From contig JAKSDL010000042.1 of assembly GCA_022360105.1 (NCBI GenBank), forward strand, positions 1 to 6,411: a stretch of DNA of 6,411 bases. The letters run 5' to 3'. How positions within the stretch are numbered: the stretch's first letter is position 1; each line of letters begins with the position of its first letter. Of the stretch, positions 1 through 4,470 are shown one piece after another. The position numbers were made by a program, and so were the translations under genes. The DNA comes from Pseudomonadota bacterium. GTDB taxonomy: Bacteria > SAR324 > XYD2-FULL-50-16 > JAHJRI01. Below the pieces are notes generated by a model. It did not search any database. It was not told the DNA's origin and saw only the letters and a list, made by a program, of their open reading frames with translations.

Positions 1-31
1 CGTTCTGAGCCAGGATCAAACTCTCAAGTTA
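1..31 (-). rRNA. rrs: 16S ribosomal RNA, 5' end only (partial)
   Basis: The reverse complement of this stretch reads AACTTGAGAGTTTGATCCTG and continues GCTCAGAACG. This is the nearly universal 5' end of bacterial 16S rRNA, including the 27F primer site (GAGTTTGATC, plus-strand 14-23). Aligning to the E. coli 5' end, which has eight bases before GAGTTTGATC, puts the mature 5' end at about position 31; the exact base is inferred. The gene is transcribed leftward and only its first ~31 nt are present. It lies downstream of lptA on the same strand, so it heads an rRNA operon beyond the left edge. Confidence 0.95.
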
Positions 32-32
32 A

Positions 33-52
33 TGAGTCACCGAAGTGACTCA
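33..52 (-). other. UUCG-tetraloop hairpin immediately upstream of mature 16S
   Basis: On the transcribed (minus) strand, TGAGTCAC pairs perfectly with GTGACTCA across a TTCG loop. This makes an 8-bp stem closed by C-G, the exceptionally stable C(UUCG)G tetraloop. The hairpin ends about 1-2 nt before the predicted 16S 5' end, so it would be part of the pre-rRNA leader. It may guide 5'-end processing or leader folding. The structure is seen directly; the role is inferred. Confidence 0.6.
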
Positions 53-58
53 AACAAC

Positions 59-75
59 CTAAAGTTATCCTTTAG
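59..75 (-). other. Small pre-16S leader hairpin
   Basis: CTAAAG (59-64) and CTTTAG (70-75) form a 6-bp inverted repeat around a 5-nt loop. It sits between the boxA-like stretch and the UUCG hairpin in the rRNA leader. It could be a minor processing or antitermination structure. Being short and AT-rich, it could also be chance. Confidence 0.3.
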
Positions 76-80
76 TACTT

Positions 81-100
81 ATTTTTTCTCAAATAATTGC
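81..100 (-). promoter_or_regulatory. Possible rRNA antitermination boxA-like site
   Basis: Read on the minus strand, this stretch is GCAATTATTTGAGAAAAAAT. The core ATTTGAGAAAA resembles the TCTTTGAAAA-type boxA found in leaders of many bacterial rRNA operons, where NusB/NusE bind to prevent premature termination. Its place about 50-70 nt upstream of the 16S 5' end suits that role. The match is imperfect, so this is a tentative call. Confidence 0.3.
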
Positions 101-168
101 TCGGTTACGCACTGTCTTACCCGATTCTGTTGTCAATGAACCTTGGCTATTTTTTTTGTAGCCGATCA

Positions 169-201
169 TTTATATTGCGCATGAAGATTAAAAGTTGTCA
201 A
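169..201 (-). promoter_or_regulatory. Candidate rRNA promoter, consensus -35 with long spacer
   Basis: On the minus strand an exact TTGACA (201-196) is followed 21 nt later by TATAAA (174-169), a 5/6 match to TATAAT. The 21-nt spacer is longer than the usual 16-18 nt, so either an activator distorts the site or one hexamer is coincidental. The -35 lies inside an inverted repeat. Two other TTGACA hexamers nearby (304-299 with CATCAT at 280-275, 18-nt spacer; 136-131 with no acceptable -10) suggest tandem rRNA promoters, but none is clear-cut. Confidence 0.35.
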
Positions 202-217
202 TAACTTTTTTGCGCAT
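175..217. repeat. Symmetric operator-like element in rRNA upstream region
   Basis: Two copies of TTGCGCAT (175-182 and 210-217, each with the palindrome TGCGCA) flank an inverted repeat, AAAAGTT (190-196) and AACTTTT (203-209), around GTCAAT. One of the three TTGACA hexamers spans the left arm and centre. The repeats are exact as read. Function as a binding site for a regulator of rRNA transcription is inference. Confidence 0.4.
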
Positions 218-220
218 TTT

Positions 221-268
221 TCAGTTGCTATCGAAGAGTATTTTAAAAACCCTTTGTTTCGCAACTGA
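221..268. repeat. 8-bp inverted repeat in rRNA upstream region
   Basis: TCAGTTGC (221-228) is the exact reverse complement of GCAACTGA (261-268), with 32 nt between them. The interior contains the palindrome TTTTAAAA (241-248). It lies between the first and second TTGACA hexamers, so it could be in the leader of an upstream rRNA promoter or be a protein-binding site. No function can be assigned. Confidence 0.3.
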
Positions 269-477
269 TCTATGATGATGTCCACGATTCGAAACTACTG
301 TCAAGAATTAAAATTTATTTTTCAATTACGACATAATTTCAATACTCTCCACACGGAAGTTTAAACAGCACTAAACTTATTTGTTTATTTCCTCTTGAGC
401 CTTCCACAAAAAAATATTTAAATTTCAAATAGATGAATAAGAAGACGTATACTTCGCTTGTACGGTTGGTTTAATGG

Positions 478-498
478 AAAAACAAGAGCAGGCTTGTT
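478..498 (-). terminator. Weak possible terminator after lptA
   Basis: On the minus strand AACAAG (498-493) pairs with CTTGTT (486-481) around a 6-nt loop, and the stem end runs into five Ts (482-478). It lies about 32 nt past the lptA stop and could separate lptA from the rRNA operon. The stem is only 6 bp with two G-C pairs, so termination would be weak at best. Confidence 0.35.
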
Positions 499-529
499 AA
501 GCGGTTACACACTTAAGATTAGTTGATAC

Positions 530-1519
530 TTATGGCGAAATGTTCACTTTCCCTTTTACTGGTGTTTTATCGCCCCCACTGATAAATCCCATGTCTTCAT
601 CCATATGCAAAGTGATTCTGGGAGCATTCATTTCCATCTGATTCTTTTCTTTAACCGAGGCATTGCCTGTCAGGGTGATGGAATTGGATCGATAATCAAA
701 AACGGCACGATCGGCTTTGGACAACCGATTGGGTTGTGAAATCACTACATTTTGATAGGCTACAATGCGCTGCAATTTTTCATTATCATCTAAATATATG
801 TCCGCCCTGTTTCCGGAAAACTCTGCTTCTTCACTCTTGTCATGGATCTTTATTTTTCCCTGTAAAGTCATTTTTTTAGCAGAACGATTCACCCTCAATT
901 CATCAGCAAAACCTTCAATGACCTCAGGAGTGACGTTAGCCGCTTCAGGGGCGTTCGTTTTAGAATTTGTATTTTTTTTAAGTATAAATTTAACCTGTTT
1001 ACCGGGAATCTCAGTCATTGTCCCAAGTTCCTGCCTTAGGTCATAATCAACACTATCAGCAGTCAATTCAAAATCATGAGATGTTACTTTAACGCCTCCT
1101 CTTAATGTAGCCCTGTTTAAATTTCGATCCAGCTCTGCGGCCTTACATATCAGAAAAACAGTGCGTACTACCTTTGTTTCAGGATTGATCTGATTAAACG
1201 TACCCTGAACCTTACCTTTTGCCTTTATTAACACAATTTTGCGAGATGCATTGTCTCGTTTGATTTCCACCAATTCTGACTTTAGAAACGACTTTGTGGA
1301 TTCTTGAACGACTTCCACCCCGCCTTTTAAAATTGCATTGCCCTTCGCTTTATCAATTTGGATGGTTTCATTGGATTTGATCGTAATGAACTCGTCCTGT
1401 CCTGATATGTGCGAATTTGAGAAAAAGAATCCGGTCAGGCAACATAAGAATACCAGCCTGATTTTGTTCTGCAGGATTTTTTGTGAAAGTTTCCTTGAAC
1501 GGTCAAACAACCCTTTCAT
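530..1519 (-). CDS. lptA: LptA/OstA-family periplasmic LPS-transport protein, double-domain form
   Basis: This 329-aa protein matches the OstA/LptA family by its pattern: short beta-strand repeats alternating with turns, and phrases such as NAILKGGVEV (61-70), ATLRGGVKV (137-145), ELTADSVDYD (151-160), AEFSGNRADIYLDD (232-245) and ITLTGNASVKE (281-291). LptA forms the periplasmic beta-jellyroll bridge that carries lipopolysaccharide from LptC to LptD. A basic N-terminus and a hydrophobic stretch at about 20-34 look like a signal peptide, with cleavage near residue 40. E. coli LptA is about 185 aa. This one seems to hold two OstA-type halves (about 44-180 and 198-329) joined by a polar linker (181-199). 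The ATG overlaps the lptC stop by 4 nt (ATGA), implying translational coupling. No lptB follows; the next gene is 16S rRNA. The family is clear, and the double-domain reading is an inference from length and pattern. Confidence 0.82.
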   Translation of the reverse strand: MKGLFDRSRKLSQKILQNKIRLVFLCCLTGFFFSNSHISGQDEFITIKSNETIQIDKAKGNAILKGGVEVVQESTKSFLKSELVEIKRDNASRKIVLIKAKGKVQGTFNQINPETKVVRTVFLICKAAELDRNLNRATLRGGVKVTSHDFELTADSVDYDLRQELGTMTEIPGKQVKFILKKNTNSKTNAPEAANVTPEVIEGFADELRVNRSAKKMTLQGKIKIHDKSEEAEFSGNRADIYLDDNEKLQRIVAYQNVVISQPNRLSKADRAVFDYRSNSITLTGNASVKEKNQMEMNAPRITLHMDEDMGFISGGDKTPVKGKVNISP

Positions 1520-2088
1520 AACTTAATTTTTGCCTCCGGTTTTTTCAGGATCAAAACGCCTGTTGAGATATCATAATGCAGAGCAGATGAAATGATTTCG
1601 TCATGTTCTGTCGTAACCCGAACATTTGACTCATTATAAATTGTATTTCGTTTTTGATTCAGAAATATCTCTTCGGTTTTTAAGGTCTGATCTCCTCCTG
1701 TGTCTATCCTGACCTGTCCCCAAAGCCGCATGATGCCTGATTCGCTTTTCATTTCGCCGGATTGAGCCACAATTTTGGTCGGTGCATTATTTGACTTGGT
1801 GTTAAATAGTTGGATCTTTATGTCGCTAAGTTTTGTGATTTGTTTCTGTTCGAAAACCTGGGCATTTTCTGCGACCATTTGAAGCTTTAGCGAATCAATT
1901 TCAAATTCCTGGACAATGGGTCTAGAGATAGTCAACGGTTCTTCTTCCGTTATAATGATCCCTTTGCTTATGGTATGATCATCAGGTGTTTCCCAAGAAG
2001 CATCAATAAATATGAAAAACAGAATTAGGATCCCTGCCAAGCCGACAAACCTCAGGATAGATTTGAATTGAATTTTAGATCTCTTCAC
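1516..2088 (-). CDS. lptC: LptC-family inner-membrane LPS export protein
   Basis: This 190-aa protein is close to the 191 aa of E. coli LptC. It has one N-terminal membrane anchor (about 11-28, rich in L/I/F), then a beta-rich periplasmic domain. The C-terminal part carries the family pattern: GIMRLWGQVRI (118-128), LKTEEIFLNQKRNTIY (136-151) and VTTEHDEIISSALHYD (158-173). LptC links the LptB2FG transporter in the inner membrane to LptA. Translation starts at GTG (2088-2086): an in-frame TAG lies one codon upstream, and no other start comes before the membrane anchor. A GGA 7 nt upstream is a weak ribosome-binding site, placed inside a small hairpin. The gene overlaps lptA by 4 nt and lies 82 nt after the acyltransferase, so it may share that transcript or have its own start. 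LptC is poorly conserved in sequence, so the call also rests on the lptA neighbour. Confidence 0.82.
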   Translation of the reverse strand: MKRSKIQFKSILRFVGLAGILILFFIFIDASWETPDDHTISKGIIITEEEPLTISRPIVQEFEIDSLKLQMVAENAQVFEQKQITKLSDIKIQLFNTKSNNAPTKIVAQSGEMKSESGIMRLWGQVRIDTGGDQTLKTEEIFLNQKRNTIYNESNVRVTTEHDEIISSALHYDISTGVLILKKPEAKIKL

Positions 2089-2099
2089 TGGCTATCCAG
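2086..2099 (-). promoter_or_regulatory. Hairpin at the lptC start codon
   Basis: On the mRNA strand CTGG (2099-2096) pairs with CCAG (2091-2088) around ATAG, so the last pairs involve the first base of the GTG start and the weak GGA ribosome-binding site. The stem is only 4 bp. It may reduce independent initiation at lptC, but chance is a real alternative. Confidence 0.25.
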
Positions 2100-2148
2100 C
2101 ATTTAAAATTAATTATCATAGAAAATAGCACAACCGGTTTTTGATCAA

Positions 2149-2163
2149 TTTGGACAATCCAAA
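2149..2163. repeat. Small hairpin just downstream of the acyltransferase gene
   Basis: TTTGGA (2149-2154) and TCCAAA (2158-2163) form a 6-bp inverted repeat around CAA, 8 nt past the acyltransferase stop. No T-run follows on the minus strand, so it does not qualify as an intrinsic terminator. It may be a transcript-end or mRNA-stability structure within the 82-nt gap to lptC. Confidence 0.3.
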
Positions 2164-2170
2164 TACGACG

Positions 2171-3109
2171 TTATGTTTCCGGTTGATTTTTCCACCGTCG
2201 GTGAAACCATACCCACTGATCAGGAAAGGAACGTATATGGTTCTCCAATGCCTGACTATATTTTTGAGTCAATGACTCGGTTTCCTCTTCAGTTCCGGCA
2301 TACGGTCCGTTTGAAAGTTTTTCAAATCGAATCAGATGCGTTCCGTCGTTTCTTCTTACACCGTATCCGGATAAAACAGGGCAATTAAATTTTTGGGCAA
2401 AAGTAGCAGGACCGACGGCAGTGGCGGCTTTTCTGCCAAAAAAGTCGACATACACTGTTTTGATCCTTGTGTCCTGATCAATAGCGATCAGAAGGATCTC
2501 TTTATTTCGCAGGCAGGTCAATATCTCTTTGGCTGTTGCTCTTTCGCCCCTCTGCACTGTTCGCAAATTATTGGAGCTACGGCTATCAAGTAAAAAACTA
2601 TCTAACTTTGAATCGCCAATTTTAGCACTAATGGCCACCCCGGTGATCCCCAACATGTCGAATATTGTGGGGTACAATTCCCAATTCCCGACATGACCGA
2701 ACAACATAATCAAACCTTTTTCTTCACTCAGAGCTTTGCGAAGCAATGGCTCGTTCTCAAAATGAATCCACTTTTCCGGCTTTTTTTTGATTTTTTTTAA
2801 AACCAGCGTTTCAAAGAGGGTAATACCCACGTTCCGAAAGGTTTGTTTAAGAATGGACTGTCTTTCCCCTATGCTGAGTTCGGGAAAACAAAAATCGAGT
2901 TGATATTCAGCAATACCTCTATCCTTTTTCGCCAACTTTAATGCTACTCGACCTATGAGTGCACCAAATTTTTGATTCCATCTTACCGGGAACAGGTAAC
3001 TGATATGCTGAAGAGTCTTCAAGATCAAAAACTCAAGAAATCTCCTTGGTTTTTTAAGTGTTGACGATTTCTCTTTTTTAAAATGATCGTAATGTGTGTC
3101 CCTTCCCAT
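2171..3109 (-). CDS. LpxL/HtrB-family lipid A acyltransferase (lysophospholipid acyltransferase superfamily)
   Basis: The 312-aa length matches LpxL/LpxM-type Kdo-lipid A late acyltransferases (about 300-320 aa). The catalytic H-x4-E motif is HVGNWE (His139, Glu144). Other family blocks are AIDQDTR (209-215), VDFFGRKAATAVGPATFA (221-238) and WVWFHRRWK (299-307) near the C-terminus. The N-terminal region (about 24-60) is hydrophobic and basic, as in these peripheral inner-membrane enzymes. The family transfers a secondary acyl chain from acyl-ACP to lipid A on the cytoplasmic face. Which paralogue this is (LpxL, LpxM, LpxP-like) or the chain length used cannot be told, so no symbol is given. 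The ATG at 3109 has GGAG 9 nt upstream, within the end of the preceding gene, from which it is separated by 3 nt. The lptC/lptA genes downstream support a role in LPS maturation. Confidence 0.88.
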   Translation of the reverse strand: MGRDTHYDHFKKEKSSTLKKPRRFLEFLILKTLQHISYLFPVRWNQKFGALIGRVALKLAKKDRGIAEYQLDFCFPELSIGERQSILKQTFRNVGITLFETLVLKKIKKKPEKWIHFENEPLLRKALSEEKGLIMLFGHVGNWELYPTIFDMLGITGVAISAKIGDSKLDSFLLDSRSSNNLRTVQRGERATAKEILTCLRNKEILLIAIDQDTRIKTVYVDFFGRKAATAVGPATFAQKFNCPVLSGYGVRRNDGTHLIRFEKLSNGPYAGTEEETESLTQKYSQALENHIRSFPDQWVWFHRRWKNQPET

Positions 3110-3112
3110 TAC

Positions 3113-3622
3113 CTAATTCTCCATTGGCGGTAACCATTGTTGTGCATATTGAATATACTTGGCTGGAGTGTTTTTGATCATGTTGATTTCGCTCTCCCTC
3201 AATTCTCTCACCACTTTTCCTGGTCTGCCCATCACCAATGTATTTGGTTTGTCAAATCTGGCTCCCTGTGGAACCAATGAACCGGCTGCTACCAGCACCT
3301 GGCTGCCGATAAAGGCTCCGTTCATTACTATAGACCCCATTCCGACAAAACTGTCATCTGCAAGCTCGCATCCATGTATGATACAGGAATGTCCGACTGA
3401 TACCCCGTTTCCAATTTTCACGGCAAACTGTCCCAGTTGGCCATGCAAGACGGTGTTATCCTGGATATTGCATCTCTCCCCTATTGTAATTGGCTCTACA
3501 TCCCCTCTCAAAATACAATTATGCCAGACCGATGTCATATTCCCTATGTTAACGTGACCGGTTATCACAACGTTTTGACCGAATCGGACATCCTTTCCCG
3601 CGACTAGTTCTTTGAATTCCAT
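3113..3622 (-). CDS. Gamma-class carbonic anhydrase-like protein (YrdA/PaaY family, left-handed beta-helix)
   Basis: This 169-aa protein has the hexapeptide-repeat pattern of a left-handed beta-helix trimer, with isoleucine/valine every sixth residue (about 10-120) and a C-terminal alpha-helix (about 138-160). Three histidines in the family's metal-binding positions are visible: His60 (NTVLHG) and His78/His83 (VGHSCIIHG). The surrounding RGD (39-41) and Gln54 match the conserved Arg, Asp and Gln of gamma carbonic anhydrases. The acidic loop with the extra proton-shuttle glutamate of archaeal Cam is absent, as in CamH/YrdA-type proteins, many of which show little or no anhydrase activity. It may hydrate CO2 or be a related acyl-CoA hydrolase or transferase; the sequence does not decide. 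The ATG at 3622 fits the family N-terminus, with only a weak GAGA upstream. It is first in a minus-strand gene run, 3 nt before the acyltransferase; that linkage has no obvious functional reason. Confidence 0.88.
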   Translation of the reverse strand: MEFKELVAGKDVRFGQNVVITGHVNIGNMTSVWHNCILRGDVEPITIGERCNIQDNTVLHGQLGQFAVKIGNGVSVGHSCIIHGCELADDSFVGMGSIVMNGAFIGSQVLVAAGSLVPQGARFDKPNTLVMGRPGKVVRELRESEINMIKNTPAKYIQYAQQWLPPMEN

Positions 3623-3639
3623 AATTCTCTAGTTTTTTT

Positions 3640-3667
3640 ACAATAATTTTAGATAGTTATTTATCAA
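3640..3667 (-). promoter_or_regulatory. Candidate promoter for the minus-strand gene run
   Basis: TTGATA (3667-3662) and TATTGT (3645-3640) lie 16 nt apart on the minus strand, each matching four of six consensus bases. Transcription would begin about 10 nt before the carbonic anhydrase-like start. The region is AT-rich, so chance matches are likely. Confidence 0.3.
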
Positions 3668-3827
3668 TGAGATTTAAAAATACTGAATATACCAGATTCT
3701 GTCTATTTGGGACTTGAGTGATTGGAAGATAAGAAACGTATTTAAGGTTTTCCGACGGCAAACCCGAGTCGCAACTTAGTATTCAACGCCCTAGACTAAC
3801 CATGTAATTCTTGTTAATTCTGAAACC

Positions 3828-3837
3828 TGGTTAACCA
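3828..3837. repeat. 10-bp perfect palindrome upstream of scpB
   Basis: TGGTTAACCA is fully self-complementary and lies 41 nt before the scpB start, next to a pair of TAATTCT direct repeats spaced one helical turn apart. It could be an operator. No regulator family is recognised from it. Confidence 0.3.
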
Positions 3838-3878
3838 ACAGTCACAGTTTACAACTTGATATTAATTAAAAACATCTA

Positions 3879-4463
3879 GTGGACGCACTCGAAAAGACTT
3901 CTGAAGATATCAGTGACTGGCAATTGGTTGAAGCTGTTTTGTTTAGTACAAATCACGCTCTTTCCGTGCCTCAAATCAAGAAAATCACCGGACTAAAGGA
4001 GACGGGCAAAATTGCCGAGATCATTGGTGAACTCAATAAATTCTATCGCGAGCACAATCGGTCTTTTACTATTCAAAAGGTTGCCGGAGGCTATCAATTA
4101 CGGTCATTACCAAAATTTCGACAATGGATAAGAAAGGGCAAAATCGTTAAACCCATTCAACTTTCTCCGTCCGTTATGGAAACGCTCGCCATTGTTGCAT
4201 ACCGACAACCGGTAACTCGTGCCGATGTAGAAGCAATTCGATCAGTGGATGCCACGTACTCATTAAAGTCTTTATTAGATCGAAAGCTGATCAAAATTGC
4301 CGGGAGAAAAGAAATACCAGGCAGACCCTTACTATATGCTACATCAAGCTTTTTTCTTGAGGTGTTTGGTTTTAATACTTTAAAAGACCTGCCGAGACCG
4401 GAAGAATTCGATATCCTGCCTGACCAGGAACTAAACATTGAAGTTGAACAGACTGGAGAATAA
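3879..4463 (+). CDS. scpB: Segregation and condensation protein B (ScpB)
   Basis: This 194-aa protein has the ScpB layout of two winged-helix domains (about 14-78 and 96-165). The signature block LSPSVMETLAIVAYRQPVTR (95-114) is clear, followed by KEIPGRPLLYATSSFFLEVF (144-163) and FNTLKDLP (165-172). ScpB binds the kleisin ScpA and with SMC forms the bacterial condensin that compacts and segregates chromosomes. The family's common RGV after the signature reads RSV here (121-123). The start is GTG, bounded by an in-frame TAA four codons upstream. No Shine-Dalgarno sequence is visible, and an extended -10-like TGATATTAA ends about 13 nt before the GTG, so the leader may be very short. scpA, which usually lies directly upstream of scpB, is absent here: the upstream neighbour is a divergent gene. 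proB follows after 7 nt, implying co-transcription. Confidence 0.92.
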   Translation: MDALEKTSEDISDWQLVEAVLFSTNHALSVPQIKKITGLKETGKIAEIIGELNKFYREHNRSFTIQKVAGGYQLRSLPKFRQWIRKGKIVKPIQLSPSVMETLAIVAYRQPVTRADVEAIRSVDATYSLKSLLDRKLIKIAGRKEIPGRPLLYATSSFFLEVFGFNTLKDLPRPEEFDILPDQELNIEVEQTGE

Positions 4464-4470
4464 GATCCAA

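Larger units (their letters stand above)
32..529 (-). other. 16S rRNA leader and upstream promoter region (no protein gene)
   Basis: This 498-nt gap between the lptA stop and the 16S 5' end is AT-rich and has no credible open reading frame on either strand. Read in the direction of rRNA transcription it holds a weak hairpin just past lptA (498-478), three exact TTGACA hexamers (304-299, 201-196, 136-131), an 8-bp inverted repeat (268-261 with 228-221), a symmetric element around the second TTGACA (217-175), a boxA-like stretch (100-81), a small hairpin (75-59) and a C(UUCG)G hairpin (52-33). The overall nature is firm because of the adjacent 16S end. The individual elements are inferred and are listed separately. 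Confidence 0.7.
3623..3878. other. Divergent intergenic region between the carbonic anhydrase-like gene and scpB
   Basis: This 256-nt AT-rich region separates the two divergent gene runs and must carry start signals for both. Besides the weak minus-strand promoter it holds two copies of TAATTCT 10 bp apart (3805-3811, 3815-3821) and the perfect palindrome TGGTTAACCA (3828-3837). It also has an extended -10-like TGATATTAA (3857-3865) just before the scpB GTG. I see no tRNA, other RNA gene or small coding frame. Confidence 0.5.

Noticed and set aside
145..163. GGCTA/TAGCC hairpin with a poly-T loop in the rRNA leader as a terminator
   Set aside because: The T-run is in the loop rather than after the stem and becomes A-run on the transcribed strand. 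A 5-bp stem is too weak.
765..1046. Plus-strand frames within lptA (765-1046 and 1338-1526)
   Set aside because: They are opposite to lptA/lptC coding sequence with no recognisable product.
2173..2593. Plus-strand frames within the acyltransferase gene
   Set aside because: The acyltransferase on the other strand has its catalytic and C-terminal motifs intact, so these are shadows.
3159..3557. 132-codon open frame on the plus strand opposite the carbonic anhydrase-like gene
   Set aside because: It lies wholly antisense to a protein with clear family motifs, has no recognisable domain, and its hydrophobic, Pro/Ser-rich composition is typical of a shadow frame.
3746..3771. GGTTT...AAACC and CGAC...GTCG short repeats suggesting a tRNA or small RNA gene
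   Set aside because: No cloverleaf can be drawn, there is no GGTTCGAATCC-like T arm, and the pairings are mutually exclusive and short.
4157..4438. 93-codon minus-strand frame inside scpB, and similarly 4977-5405 inside proB
   Set aside because: Both are antisense to well-recognised conserved genes and carry no motif or supporting start signal.
4438..4470. Upstream TTG start for proB
   Set aside because: It would add an 11-residue tail before the first beta-strand and overlap scpB by 26 nt. The ATG at 4471 matches the usual ProB N-terminus.
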